NCBI RefSeq assembly: GCF_013426205.1
Contig: NC_089422.1
Location: 1,550,001 to 1,614,000 of the forward strand
Source of the DNA: Metarhizium brunneum
Lineage: Eukaryota > Ascomycota > Sordariomycetes > Hypocreales > Clavicipitaceae
Length of the DNA: 64,000 nucleotides
Direction: 5' to 3'
In this document: in pieces, positions 1 through 12,090 of the stretch
Layout of the letters: each line of letters starts with the position of its first letter
How positions within the stretch are numbered: the first letter of the stretch is position 1
Notes under the pieces: model-generated
Seen by the model: the letters and a program-made list of their open reading frames with translations, nothing else
The model's database searches: none
Told to the model about the DNA's origin: nothing
Translations under genes and position numbers: made by a program

Positions 1-1
1 A

Positions 2-1560
2 TCTGCCGCAACAGCGAAAAGCAGAAATGTTCTTCACGCTCTGGAATACCCGCAGCAGAAAGAAGATTTCTACAAGCGCATGGAGACCCATCGTCCTCTT
101 CTGGCCGATCTCGTAGCACATCACCTTGGCACCAAACCACCCGACGTTACTATTTCTTCCCAAGATTACTGGCGCCATGGATCATTCAATCTTTGTATAC
201 CTGTCCATGTCAACCCCTCTGCGAAGCCAAAACCCCCACAGCTCGTGTTGCTCCGCTTTCCGTTGCCTTATCGCGTTGGAGAAGCACTTCGGCCTGGCAA
301 CTCAGATGAGAAGGTCAATTGTGAAGCTGCAACATATGCCTGGCTCCAAGAGAACTGCCCTTCAGTTCCTATACCGCAGCTTTACGGCTTTGGGCTGTCT
401 ACTAACCAAAGAGTACGTGCCTCAGCTTTGAAATGCCAAAATTCTAACCGCGTGATCCCCTGCAGTTTACGAATCTTGATTTCCTTCCGTGGTGGTCGCG
501 CTGGTTCCAGCAAGCTCGCCGCTATTTTCTAGCTACCTTTGGCTTCCGGCAGCCTTCACGATACGTGTGCCATCCCTCTAGCCGCTTTGCCGACCTTGAT
601 ATCGGCTACCTGCTGATCCAGACTATTACATCCGGAGAGATGCTTTCAGAATCCTGGGACGAGAAGCATGACGATGCCCGTCTCCAAGATAATCTACAGC
701 GAAGCCTCGCTAGGATAATGCTCTCGCTTGCAAGCGTTCCGCTGGCGCGTATCGGAGCATTCCGACTGGACAACAACGGGTATTTGCAATTAGACAATCG
801 TCCGATGAACGTCATGTTTGCTATGCATGAGAACGAAGGCATCCCCCTTGATATTTCCAGACACACAACCTTCTCCAGCGTCGATGACTTTGTCCTTCAG
901 CACTTGGCGGCTTTTGACAACCGGCTACTCTACCAGCAAAACGCCATCACTAGCCGTGACGATGCGTGGTACCAGATGACCAGTCTAGCTGCCGCAAGAG
1001 CTATATTCCCGCAAATGTTCCGGAGAGACTTTTGCAATGGCCCTTTCGTGTTTACTTTAACCGATATGCATCGAAGTAACATCTTTGTTGACGAGGACTG
1101 GAATGTTACTTGCATCATTGACCTAGAATTTGCCTGCTCGTCGCCCATCGAATTTCTCCAGCCGCCATACTGGCTCGGCGGTGGATTAATCGACGAGATT
1201 GAACCTACCGAATTCGCACCAAAGCATAGTGCATTCCTCGAGCTGCTCAAGCGAGAAGAACAGCTTCACAACTACCAAAGAAATGCAGAGCCCCTCTCGT
1301 GTATCATGCGCCAAGCATGGATAAACGGGGCGTTTTGGGTCACGCTAGCGGTAAAGGATCCAGTAGCCTTTACGGAGATATTCTACGATCGTATATTGCC
1401 CAGCTATTTCTCCTACTCTCCGGAAGAACTAAGCAACGCCGATTATAGATTCTTTGCCCGTCTTTGGCGCCCCAACATCTCTGACATTATTGACAAGAAA
1501 CTACAAGACCGAGACACGTATTTAGAGAGACTCAATGCAGTCTTCACCGACTTCACATGA
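2..1560 (+). CDS. APH-family phosphotransferase, 5'-partial at window edge
   Basis: Member of the fungal phosphotransferase (APH/choline-kinase fold, PF01636-like) family; substrate unknown. The frame is open from base 2 through the first ATG (80), and the residues before that ATG look like family sequence, so the true start probably lies left of the window. One intron, 413-465 (gtacgt...ctgcag, branch ttctaac), joins two exons in frame and gives about 501 visible residues. The catalytic loop reads LTDMHRSNIFVD, followed by the metal-binding segment IIDLEFA; the loop has Leu-Thr where classical kinases have His-Gly, but keeps the Asp and Asn. The C-terminal part (PPYWL and after) is typical of these fungal proteins. 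A related gene follows on the same strand at 2500. Family assignment is firm; function is not inferred. Confidence 0.85.
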
Positions 1561-2499
1561 ACATGTTTGATCCGGAGCTGCCAAGTGCACTCATTCACGT
1601 TCCGCCACTGCTTTGCTTTCGTGGAGGGGTCGAAAGTCTTGGATGCTGTGTTCTTCCTAGCATCTTTTGCGACCTGGCTGGATGATGACAGCTACTTCGC
1701 CTCTCTCCCTATCATCGAGAACCCGAAAACGGGCTGCTGGGTTGTGGTTCCCTTTTGCACATCAGACGACGAGCTCGAGTTGCCTTTGTCTGAACTATCG
1801 AGAGGCTGCCTGACTTAATACAGGCCAATAGTTCTCGCGTGGATGTTTCGATTGGTCTCACCTTGGACCTGCTGCGTTGATACCATGCGTGTTCGTAAGT
1901 CAAAGTGGTTAGCAAAATGCCTCTGGGCCAACGTGTGGCCGGCATCGAATGGTCGTGTAACCTGTCCATTCGTATCTCATCACATCATGCGTAGGTATGT
2001 CAAACAAGCCCATCGAAAAGTCTCAGGTCGCTTCTTGGACTCGAATGAAACTTCAACAGCTGGAGAGGACTGGTTTTGGTTACCATCTAATTAATGGCCT
2101 TTTGAGTTTTTTTTTCAAAGGAATATACCAATAACAGAACTAAATGTACTTGATATTGTGAATGGTGTTTGTTACAGCAGCCAAGCCCCGTCTTCGTCCG
2201 TCTTGAGTCTTGACGCCCAAACAGCTTCTGTATGCCGGGTTACATAACCCAAAAGACCAAAACAAAAAGCTCGTTGTTTAATGCCGCTAAACTAAAACAA
2301 CCCGGTTAAGAAGAAGCTGCCCCGGCTTATACACTTCCCGGATAATGGGCACTCTTCTTGGAGCTCCAAACACGAACCCCCTACACTGACCACTGACCAG
2401 TGCTTCTGCTGAGTAAGCCAGCCATCCGTGTTCAAAGTCAGGTGGCACATGTCTGGTCTGTTTCTCATCGTTGTCACAGCTTCTGCCAAGCTCTGCACA
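1561..2499. other. intergenic, no gene seen
   Basis: About 0.9 kb between the two phosphotransferase genes. Only short unsupported reading frames are present. It probably holds the 3' end of the first transcript and the promoter of the second. No repeat was seen. Confidence 0.5.
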
Positions 2500-4028
2500 A
2501 TGCAATCTAAGCCGAGATTTCTTCTTATGGATAAAGATGACCTTGTTTGGCAGAAACTAGACGAAGAGACTGAGGAATGGGACAAGTTAATTCGCAGAGA
2601 GGAGACCTACCGCGATATCGGCAACATTATTCTAAAATATCGGCAAGGCAAACCAGAAATGATGCACGCAGTGGTCAAGGGAGGATATAATGTTATTTAC
2701 AGGCTCGAATATAGCGATGGCTCGTCCGTTATACTGAGGATTCCAATCAAAGGTAAATATACCGGCAAATGACTGCAACTACCAGATCGCTGACAGGAAC
2801 AGGCGTCGTTCCACTTCCCGACGAGAAAGTCGGCTATGAAGTAGCCACAATGAAATATGTTGCCGCCCATACCACCATTCCGGTTCCTCACGTATACCAT
2901 TACGCGATGGCCGCCGAAAACCCGACAGGTCTTGGCCCGTTCATCATCATGGACTACATTGAGCATCATCAGAACATGTCTAGGGTGCTTCTTGACCCAG
3001 AACGCAGAGCTGATGAGCGCCCTATTTTAAACCCTGCAATCAGCGAGGAATATGTCGAGCATTTGTATGCTCAGATGGCTAATATCCTACTACAACTAGC
3101 CAGTTTGAGATTTCCTCGCATTGGCTCGCTGGTGGACGATGGCAAGGAGCCTATTTCTGTGAAGGGACGCCCTTGGATCGAAAATATGGGTGACATTATC
3201 GTGCACACTAATGCGCCATTAAGCACGCTGCCACCCCAGACCTATGCCTCGGCAGACGAGTGGTACCACGCTCTTGCAGACATGCACATGGCCCAGTTCG
3301 CATTCCAAGGTAACGATGCCGTGGAGGATGAGGATGATGCCCGGGATAAATATATCGCTCGCCAGCTGTTCCGGAACCTCTGCATTCAACAGCGCTTGTG
3401 GCGAGACTCGGAACAATTCGACGGAGATTTCCGATTGTACTCTGAGGACCTTCGTCCGGCGAATGTCCTCCTAGATAAGGATATGCGAGTCGTCGGCGTC
3501 ATAGACTGGGAGTTTGCGTATGCAGCTCCCGTGCAGTTCAGCTTTGATCCTCCGTGGTGGTTGCTTCTAGAGGAACCCGAATATTGGCCTGGTGGCTATC
3601 GTGCATGGATGGATGCCTACGAATCTCGATTTCAGACCTTTTTACGTGCATTGGAGGCCGAGGAGGAGAAAATGAAGCGCGCGGCACTTGCTGAACGGGG
3701 CAACAGCTTGCCACGGACCGATGAAGAGGTGGAACCGCCGCTGTCTCGGCGTATGCGTGATAGCTGGGAGAAGCAGACGTGGATGCTCAACTACGCGGCC
3801 AGGAAAAGCTGGGCGTTTGATTTTATCTGGTGGAAATTCCTGGACGAGAAATACTTTGGGTCCAACGAGCATGAGGACCACGTAGCCAGGCTCAAGCTGC
3901 TTTCTGCCTCACAACAGAAGGTGATGGAACGATTCGTGGCCCGCAAGATGGAAGAAAGAACCAGGCGAGATATTGTTGAGTGGGGTGATGAAGAATCCGC
4001 CAAATATCTGGCTGAATTGCTCACTTGA
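2500..4028 (+). CDS. APH-family phosphotransferase
   Basis: Second fungal APH-fold kinase-like protein, about 492 residues if the ATG at 2500 is used (483 from the ATG at 2527). Exon 1 is 2500-2752, intron 2753-2802 (50 nt), exon 2 is 2803-4028; the junction reads IPIK-G-VVPLPDEKVGYEV without a break. The ATP-lid region shows the family pattern VVKGGYNVIYRLEY...VILRIP, and the catalytic loop is SEDLRPANVLLD followed by GVIDWEFAYAAP and a PPWWLL motif. These match the aminoglycoside/choline kinase fold with Asp and Asn of the Brenner-type loop kept. It is about 1 kb downstream of a paralogue but the two are well diverged. Substrate unknown. Confidence 0.88.
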
Positions 4029-4182
4029 TATGCCTCTGTATTCCAAAAACAAGTGTCCAATGTGTGGGCAACACAGCCGTTACTTGGTGTATACATGGTG
4101 GTTCGCCCTCATGTACAAGCGTCACTGTCACATTGTTCAATTCTCTTTCACAACGGACTCGAAGCTAATAATTTACGCCAAT

Positions 4183-5299
4183 TTACTCGTATACAAATAA
4201 GCCGGCGTTATTTCCTCTCGCAAAGATGGCCGCGTTGACAGAACCAAGGGGATTGATCACTGGTGCTTCAGTCACGACGCCACCGATAGATCGCCAGTCG
4301 CCCCAAGAGTTTCCGTTAAACTCCAGCAGGTACACAGCATTATTCGCACCTTGTGCTGCAACCGTGATATACTTGCCTCCCCAGGTTGTTGCCGACGGCC
4401 TGGACATGATAACTCCACCCAGACTGATCCAACCACTCCAAGCTGCTCCGTTCCAGTTCTTTTGATACAGAGCATTGTTTCCTCCACGAACAAAGAGATC
4501 TAGTCTGTTTGGGGCGGTAGACACGGGCGTGATATCATCCAGCACTGTCCCACCATGGTTATACCAGCCTGACCATGAAGAGCCGTTCCAGGCAATTTGA
4601 TACACCTCGTTATTTGTGCCTCTTGCAAAAACATCAAGTCGGTTGGCGCCCCAGGAAACTACCTTTGGACTTCCTATAACGGCACCACCGAGGCTCTCCC
4701 ATGCACCCCATGCGGCTCCATCCCAAGCCCTGTGCCAGACTGCGTTGTCGTTACCGCGACCGAACAGGTCTAATCTGCCATTTCCCCAGGCTACGGCACT
4801 GATATCACCGCTAAAGGCGCCGCCTAGAGTTCCCCATGTCGACCAATAGCTACCATTCCACCACCCGTGATAGCACGCATTGTCGGCACCAACCACAAAG
4901 GCATCCAGCCGATCATAGCCACGAGACACTACTGTGACATCACTGATAATGGAGCCTCCGAGGTTCTGGAAGCCCGTATCACTGGGGCCCCATGCCGTGC
5001 CTGGGTTGCCAAGTTGCCATTTGTGATATACAGCATTGTCGCTTCCTCTGACGAAGATGTCTGTCCGGTCAGGGGCCCATGAGATAATACCAGGGTGGCC
5101 TATTTGTGTGAGATTTGATCAATAGGCATTCAACGGAGGAAGAATTGCTTTGAAAATACTCACCTACGATTGAACCCCCCAACGCCTTCCAAGTCAGTGC
5201 CGCGGCGGCACGCTTTTCGCCCTCAACCGCCCTTCCATTACACACTTGAGGTGCAATGGCAAGGAGAGAGAGACCATACAGGAGTGAACTTTTCAACAT
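4183..5299 (-). CDS. secreted PLL-like seven-bladed beta-propeller lectin
   Basis: Predicted 350-residue secreted protein. Exon 1 is 5299-5164, intron 5163-5100 (gtgagt...aatag), exon 2 is 5099-4183. The N-terminus is a clear signal peptide ending near QVCNG. The rest consists of seven repeats of about 45 residues with the pattern RLDxFxRGxxNxxYxxxWNGxxWxxW; the last repeat lacks the terminal WxxW strand, which the N-terminal LTWKALGG segment could supply, closing the propeller. This is the DUF346/PLL lectin repeat known from Photorhabdus fucose-binding lectins. A sugar-binding role is therefore likely, but the specificity cannot be read from the sequence. An alternative is a non-lectin propeller with the same repeat. 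Confidence 0.88.
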
Positions 5300-5367
5300 G
5301 ACGGGCGTGATATTGGAGAGTCTACGTTGGAATCAGCTCGGGGCAGCTTAAGGCGTCCAACCAGACG

Positions 5368-5375
5368 TATTTATA
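5368..5375 (-). promoter_or_regulatory. TATA box of the lectin gene
   Basis: TATAAATA on the minus strand, 69 bp upstream of the lectin ATG at 5299. Position and orientation fit a core promoter. Confidence 0.5.
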
Positions 5376-7723
5376 GGTATTCAAGTGAACGCAGGCTCTT
5401 TGGATCAACCAACCAAGAATCATGGCCATCAGTACGTCTCTACCCCGCGCATGGCCTTTTTCAACGGCATATTTTGTAAACTGACGAGCTGAGACAGACA
5501 TACGGTCTGGACCAAGCGCCATGCGGCGTTGCTGTTTTTCACGCGCATAAATGCTACCCATGAGATATTCTCACCCCAAGCCACAAAATATGTCAGTTAT
5601 TTGCATTCGATTCCTACATTGTCTTGGATTATTGCTCGTAATGAAAACATGCCGTGTTGTCAAGAATTGTCTCACTCCTCTATTACCCCCTCTTCACTTA
5701 CTCCTCGCCGAAGCGCAACAGAAACACGTCAGTCCATGCCACTTGTGCCGCATAGCATCAATCAAAACTTGTCCTCAAACTGTGGAAGAAGAATAAACAA
5801 TACGCTCGAAAAAAATGCCCGTTTCGCGATTCAAACGCCAAAATCGGCACGTCACGCCAACTCACTCCCTAGTAGGCCCAACGACGCAACTTTGGTTTCT
5901 CTGTGGCCCTCCGTCAGAGTTGCACCCCGAAGAGCTCCAGCGAATCACCCGTTGCTCCTGCACGTCCTTAGTAAGAAACATGTACGGCGAATCGATATTG
6001 CAACGCTGACACTGGCGAGCACATGGGTGCTGTTTTATGCGCTCCCGCGGGAAGGGGGAATGGCATGGGAGCACCTAGGGCTAGCTGGAATAGATGATGG
6101 CTTTCGAATGTTTCACGGACTATGCATCTCCAGCCGTTTCACTGCGTCCACGGCCCGGTTCCCCTCCCGACTCGAGTGGCTGGCAATGCAACGGGAGCCA
6201 TTTTGGCCCGAGGATGCAGGACCCTGGGGACCAGACCCCTCTCGATTTTTACAGCCTCACTTCTTTCTTGGCTGCGGTGTCGTGTCTGGAAGGACCGTGC
6301 CTACTGCGGTTGGGTACATGTTTTGAACTGACTGTGGTTGGCTGCATGCCCTTTGAAGATGAAAGTGGTATCTGCGGGGTTGGACCTGCAGCATGATGGA
6401 ATTTTTAATCCAAAGGGCGTTGAAGCTTGCGAGCGTCGAGGATTACTTGGATGATTTATTGCATAGAATGTCTCGCACTTTGCGCATTTTGCAAAGCTGG
6501 TCGCTGTAAATTGGCTACCGTTTTCGACTGCCTTCCCGCAGCATGCCCGTCGGACCCGAGAGGGCTGCTCTACCTACGCCTTTTGATAGGAACCGCTTTT
6601 ATACTCTTTTTTTGAGTGTGAAAAGCTTGTGCATAAGGAGGGACTGCGCGGGTGACATGGCTCACTATAAGGTTTGTCTAGGACTAACAATCTTATCGCC
6701 CGACGTATAATCAAATTGCAGCTGATGGAAGCTCATGCAGCTAGCAAGCCGGATTCGACTCTGTTTTTTATCTAGTATTAGCTAGCGAGAATACAAGCAC
6801 GCATATGACATGAAAATCCCTTCCAGGCCATAACAATGACAATCTGATAGATGGTGAAGAAGTTAGCCGAGTAGACAAAATCAAATTCCTTGCTCGTTTA
6901 GACACAGACTGTATTAATAACTAACTATAAAGAATGCAAAAACACAGAACCTTGAGCAAAACCCAGGACTAATATCTAGAGTTATACATTGAATATTCTC
7001 CAAAGCATCCCTGGCAATTCTTGAACCGGTAGGATGAGCTGCTAGGATAAAATTTGAAAATCATTCGTTGTAATCGGGCCCGTAGTCATAATTTCCCAAG
7101 CCCTTCGGGCCAGTCCTTCGGGCCAGTCCTTCGCACACAAGTATCAATACTACGTGTGCTACATAAGCCTAACATTTACTGTCTCTCATTTACCTGCCAT
7201 AAGCTATGCCCAAGGCTGTGGAATGTGTGGAAATTAAATTTACTTCGGCGCAGGTTGCCATGTAATTATCTTACTTGTTTATCCAAAGTACATACCTAGA
7301 TAGTTCTTATACCAGGTCACCTGGCACGAGCAATGACTCGGATCAGTACCAACGTAGTCGACCAACTCACACGCTTCTATTCGTCTGCCACCACAGTTGT
7401 ACGTGCATACAAGTTGCTTATCACGGCCCAATTCCGAAAAGCAGTCTGGTATTATCGAACCGGCCCAACCTTGGTCCATGTCGGGCTCGGGCTCCACCTT
7501 TGTCCGACTGCTCCGACCGCGAATCCGATTCCCCCCCGGCTTACAGCAAAGAGATGCTATTTACTGGAGAAGGGTCCAGATGTCGTCTTACATGGAGCCC
7601 AAGGTCGGCAAAATTGAGACCGTGTCGCCGGGCCTCAAGGCATCACCAGACATGCGCCCTGGAACCTTGTGAGACGGCAGCATCCAAGGCGCCCGTCATC
7701 TTGTGCCAGCTTTACCACAAGTG
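5376..7723. other. long intergenic region
   Basis: About 2.3 kb between the lectin and the monooxygenase. Long frames here (for example 5529-6326 on +) have no recognisable domain, biased composition and no splice support, so they are not called. A short tandem repeat lies at 7102-7133. Nothing else was recognised. Confidence 0.5.
7102..7133. repeat. 13-nt tandem repeat, 2.5 copies
   Basis: The unit CCTTCGGGCCAGT occurs twice in tandem and is followed by a partial third copy (CCTTCG). It lies in noncoding DNA upstream of the FAD monooxygenase. Confidence 0.85.
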
Positions 7724-7733
7724 TATATATATA
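7724..7733 (+). promoter_or_regulatory. TATA box of the FAD monooxygenase gene
   Basis: TATATATATA lies 115-124 bp upstream of the chosen ATG at 7848. It makes the in-frame upstream ATG at 7734 an unlikely start, because that ATG sits directly on the TATA element. Confidence 0.5.
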
Positions 7734-7847
7734 ATGCGCTTCATCAGGGTTATCCGGGATGGAGATGTCTCTGTGAATGAAGCAAACGACTCAGCACATG
7801 CAAACATCAACACCACACATACAGCCCTGGACGCACAGCAGCACAAC

Positions 7848-9404
7848 ATGCCCGCCTCCTCCACCAGCGTCTTAATCGTCGGCGCCGGACCAACAGGTCT
7901 CGTGCTCGCCCTCTGGCTATCCAAGCTCGGCGTCAAGGTCCGCATCATCGACAAGGCCGAGCAAGCGGCAACATCGACCCGCGCCGTCGCCGTGCAAGCG
8001 CGCACCCTCGAGCTCTACGCCCAGTTCGACCCTGCGCTCGCGAGCACCGTCGTCAGCCAGGGCCGCAAGGCCGTCGGCTTCAACGCCTGGGTCCACGGCC
8101 GCCGGGCCTTCCACGCGCCCCTCGCCCAGATCGGCGAGGGCATGACGCCCTTTCCCTTTGTCCACATCTACTCACAGCACGAACACGAGCGGGTGCTGAC
8201 GGACAGGCTGCGCCAGGACTTTGGCGTATCTGTAGAATGGCACACGGAGCTCGTCGACTTCGAGGACCAGCGCGGCGCCGGCCCCGTCGTGGCCCGGGTA
8301 AACACAGCACGCGGCACGGAGGAGGTAATCGAGGCAAACTACATAGCTGGCTGCGACGGCTCGCACTCTGCCGTGCGCAAGACGCTGGGCATCTCGTTCC
8401 CCGGCGGCGTGTACGACCAGCTGTTTTATGTGGCGGACATTGCTGGCGCCGGTCCCGCCATGGACGGCCAGATACATGTATGTCTCGACGAGGCCGACTT
8501 CCTGGCCATCTTCCCTCTGGCTGGGCCAGGCCGCGCGCGACTCATCGGCACGATTCGGCACACCTCGTCGGCCGCACTGCGCGACTTGTCCTTTGACCAT
8601 GTCGGCGGCCGCGCCGTGCGCCAGATGAAGCTCCAGGTGAGCAGGGTCAATTGGTTTTCCACGTACCGCCTTCACCACCGCGTGGCGGAGCGCTTTCGCC
8701 AGGGGCGCGCGTTTCTGCTCGGAGACGCCGCTCACGTCCACAGCCCTGCCGGCGGCCAGGGGATGAACACTGGCATTGGGGACTCTATCAATCTCGCGTG
8801 GAAGCTGGCTGCCGTGTTGGCGGGCGATGCGGAGGACGTCTTGCTGGATACGTATCAGGAGGAGAGGGCTTGCTTTGCGCACCGCCTGGTTTCCACGACG
8901 GATCGCGCATTCAACGTGGCCACGGCGGAAGGGTGGTTTGCGCAGTTTGTCCGGACGAGAATCGTGCCGGTGCTCTTTCCGATTATGTTTTCTTTCCGGG
9001 CGGTGCGCCGCTTCATGTTCAGGACAGTGTCGCAGATTACGCTCAACTATTGTGGCATGACGCTCTCTTCTGGCCGCGTGGGAAAGGTACAGGGGGGCCA
9101 GCGTCTGCCGTGGGTTGTCGTGGACGGAGTTGGGAATTATGAGTCGCTTTCGTCTGTGGCATGGCAGATTCACGTGTATGGGACTGCGACGGACGCTCTG
9201 ACGGCTTGGAGCAATAAGCACGGCCTGAGGTTGACGTCATTCAGCTGGACTTCTGGATGTGCTTCTGCTGGACTGACCCGTGATGCCGTCTATGTACTAC
9301 GCCCCGATGGTTATGTGGCCGTGGCTCAGACAAGTGTGGATGTTGATGCCATTGAGCGGTACTTTGATCGACATCAGATACGACTCTCTTCTTTGGGGAG
9401 ATGA
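7848..9404 (+). CDS. FAD-dependent aromatic-type monooxygenase (group A flavoprotein)
   Basis: Intronless gene for 518 residues. It has the FAD-binding GAGPTG motif about 10 residues from the chosen Met, the DG motif GCDGSHSAVRKTLG in the middle, and the GD motif GDAAHVHSPAGGQGMNTGI, as in PF01494 phenol-hydroxylase/PheA-TfdB type NAD(P)H-dependent hydroxylases. The C-terminal part resembles the thioredoxin-like tail of that family. Likely role: hydroxylation of an aromatic or polyketide-like substrate, in the cytosol; the substrate is unknown. A longer frame extends upstream to 7275, but the distance from the TATA box and the family N-terminus favour 7848. The coding part is clearly richer in G+C than its flanks. 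No other pathway gene is adjacent, so it appears to stand alone. Confidence 0.88.
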   Translation: MPASSTSVLIVGAGPTGLVLALWLSKLGVKVRIIDKAEQAATSTRAVAVQARTLELYAQFDPALASTVVSQGRKAVGFNAWVHGRRAFHAPLAQIGEGMTPFPFVHIYSQHEHERVLTDRLRQDFGVSVEWHTELVDFEDQRGAGPVVARVNTARGTEEVIEANYIAGCDGSHSAVRKTLGISFPGGVYDQLFYVADIAGAGPAMDGQIHVCLDEADFLAIFPLAGPGRARLIGTIRHTSSAALRDLSFDHVGGRAVRQMKLQVSRVNWFSTYRLHHRVAERFRQGRAFLLGDAAHVHSPAGGQGMNTGIGDSINLAWKLAAVLAGDAEDVLLDTYQEERACFAHRLVSTTDRAFNVATAEGWFAQFVRTRIVPVLFPIMFSFRAVRRFMFRTVSQITLNYCGMTLSSGRVGKVQGGQRLPWVVVDGVGNYESLSSVAWQIHVYGTATDALTAWSNKHGLRLTSFSWTSGCASAGLTRDAVYVLRPDGYVAVAQTSVDVDAIERYFDRHQIRLSSLGR

Positions 9405-10639
9405 AACGAGAAGACTTTGACCCCCCAAGTATGCCGTTTTGTATTAGTCTGTACTCTAGATAGCTTCGCAACATCACGATACTTTCAACTAGGACGCTTG
9501 GTGTGGAGCCGTTGGAGACCATGACGCTTGAATGCTCCCCGAACGTCGTTCTAAGCATAACTGGGTTTAGTTGCAGCTAGGAAACCTATCATGTTATTAG
9601 ATTGGACTTGGGGGAGAGTTGACTTGTCAGCGTGGTTTGCCGTCAGCCGTCTCCCCCTGGAGTTGTCCAACATCCCCGCCTGTCGTACCATTTTGAGATT
9701 CGTCATATGTCAAGACCGCAGCCGTAGTAATTAAGATAACGCGTTGTTCTCACAAAAACTCATCAAAAAGTCAAGTCCTTCGACTTGGGCCGCGTCGGTG
9801 TTGTCACGAAGCAATGGTCCCGCCTACAACGCCGGAAGCGGTTGTGTCTCACCATGGCCTGTCCTCAACATCGGCCATCAGCACAACGCGAATGTCGTCA
9901 TGTCTTGTAAATCAGTAGCTGAGCTAAATCAGAAGAAGCCGATGTAAATCGTCTCCACGATGTAGAGACCTTAGTTTGCTCCTAGGGTCCAGTAGGCGAC
10001 CTCGATACAGGTTGGAGCCGCAGCTGCGATCCGCGATCGATGACGCCCAAGAGGACACAAGTGGTTTCGACGTCCTTTTCCACTTTTGCTGTGCCTCAAC
10101 GGCGCCCGGAAGCTCGGTTCGGATTTGGCTAGATATCGATCGAGATACGCATTGGCGCAAACCTTACTTTAGCTGTTGGGCCAGCGCCCGATGTTGACTA
10201 AACCGTGGTTTTGGCGACCAGAATAGGCATCGCAGCTCCCGAATGGGAATAGCAGAGTCCAAAATGACGTCTCTCTCCGTCGGATTTTGATGTCACTCAT
10301 CGTGCGCGGCTGACGGGGCGATTCATCATGGAAGACGAGCATCATCACCGTAACTCGAGGGTTCTGGCAAGATACGTAACAATCATACCTATGACACCGG
10401 TTGTGACATCAATTGGCCAAGTTTCCACATCATCTAGCTTCTTGGGTAGTTTACCTCTGACGTTGCGTTGCTACTAGTCTCCTACGGTTCAAGACTCACT
10501 GGAACCAATATAGGCCTTTAGTGATATGAGACCCAAGTATTTAATCCTGACATTTCCCCATGCAAGAAAAGTTGAAGCTCACCATCAGCAATATTGCATT
10601 AAAACAGACATTTAATCACTTCAACTCAACTACCAAACA
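9405..10639. other. intergenic, no gene seen
   Basis: About 1.2 kb with only short unsupported frames. The part close to 10640 is probably the promoter of the histidine-rich gene (CCAAT near 10504, AT-rich element near 10538). Confidence 0.45.
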
Positions 10640-11375
10640 ATGGAGAAAGCAAAGAAGGCAGTTTCCAACTTCCTCTCTCAGGACGGAAAGCACAAGACAA
10701 CCGTTGATGAGAACGTTCGAAAGCCCGTCACAGAGGAACATGTCTTTCCTGAGCAGCATGAACAAATAACCACCGCTGTTGACCGCGAAGTCCACCAAGA
10801 CCACCATCAAACCGTGATTCAGCCCATCAAAGCCAAAGAAACATTGTATGTGCCACCCCCTGAGCAGATTTTCAACATGTTACCATAATGCTTACCATTT
10901 GTTTGTACCCAGGCCCGAGAAGCACACCCACAACACCGTTCCCGTTGAGCACAAAACCGTCGAGCACGGCAACAAAGAGGATGTGAAAGCTGCCCTGAAG
11001 CGAGACGCCGAAAACTACGTCAACACGTCAACTACCCACGACACCAAACAGACGGCCACGGCAGCACCGGTAGTCGAAGGCGAGCGCACCCAGCACCACG
11101 TTCACCACCACATCCAGCCCGTCATCGAGAAGGAGACCATCCAGCCGGAATACATCCACACCACTGTTCCGATTCACGAAACTCACCATGCCGCCCCCAT
11201 CCATCACGAGACTACTGTCCTGCCGGCAAAGACTATGGAGGAGTACACGGCTGGTCGTGGAGATTTGCAGGCCCATTCGACCGCCAAGGTGAAGGAGTTC
11301 CCTGGCTGTCCTACGTTGAAGGATAAGTCGCTGCAGTCGGATACAAAGGGTCAACAGGCTATTCACGGACATTAA
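10640..11375 (+). CDS. hydrophilic histidine-rich stress-type protein
   Basis: Predicted 222-residue protein without membrane segments or signal peptide. Exon 1 is 10640-10845, intron 10846-10912 (gtatgt...cccag), exon 2 is 10913-11375. The protein is rich in His, Glu, Lys and Thr. A loose motif repeats in it: HxxxxQPxxxKET occurs in both exons, followed by similar HTTVPIHET-like segments. Proteins of this kind are widespread in filamentous fungi and are often labelled 'allergen' or stress-induced hydrophilic protein. A protective or chaperone-like role resembling hydrophilins is inference from composition only. Confidence is good for the gene model and low for function. Confidence 0.78.
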
Positions 11376-12090
11376 GGGCTGAGGAGACTTGGTCGGGACG
11401 TGTTGTGTACTTTTATACTTTGGCTGCTATTTTGTTTACATCTGTCACTCCTTATATTATAGTGTCGTAATATAAATACTAAATTATTGAAAGAAATTCG
11501 TTTATATCGCCGTGAAATAAATTTCTATGAAAATAAAAGGGCAATTGGGCGAAAAATTCAAAGCATGGTGCATTTGTTTGCTCTAGTCATACGTGTCTTA
11601 GCATGTCGCCTAAGAGCTTTATCACTTGGATCGGCGGATTATTTATACAGAACTTATTTTCAAGAATCATGTCAACTCACAGCTTTCGGAAACAGTAGCA
11701 TACGTGTAACAATGGCTTCAGTTTCTAAATTGATTTGAGAAACGTGGTCCAGGAAATTCAGCAGTGCCTTGCGGTGATGCCCCATTTTGGAACCTACTCT
11801 TATGGTACCTCCCGTATGGAAATGTCAACGTAGCAACTATACAATAATAAGGCGTTCAGGACGTCATCAAGAAATATACCCCTTGGCCCACCAATAACCT
11901 TGGATTCAAATTGGTTGCTGCTTTACTTTCGTCGTCACCCTGTAACTGTTGGATCAAATCCCAACTAAGCAACGGGGCAAAAACTGTAGACGCCTACGAA
12001 TATGTTACCGTAGCGGCTGTAATGACCATATTCAACTCAACAGTAACATGCTGCAGGCGGGACTCCGCAATCTCAAAGACTGTGCACAAA
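11376..12090. other. intergenic, AT-rich
   Basis: About 0.7 kb of AT-rich DNA after the histidine-rich gene. No supported frame. The target-site copy ACAAA of the adjacent LTR-like element is at 12086-12090. Confidence 0.5.

Noticed and set aside
5529..6326. 265-residue plus-strand open frame
   Set aside because: No domain, biased composition, overlapped by other frames, no promoter or splice support.
7275..7847. N-terminal extension of the FAD monooxygenase
   Set aside because: The TATA box at 7724-7733 lies inside it and the family N-terminus starts about 10 residues after 7848.
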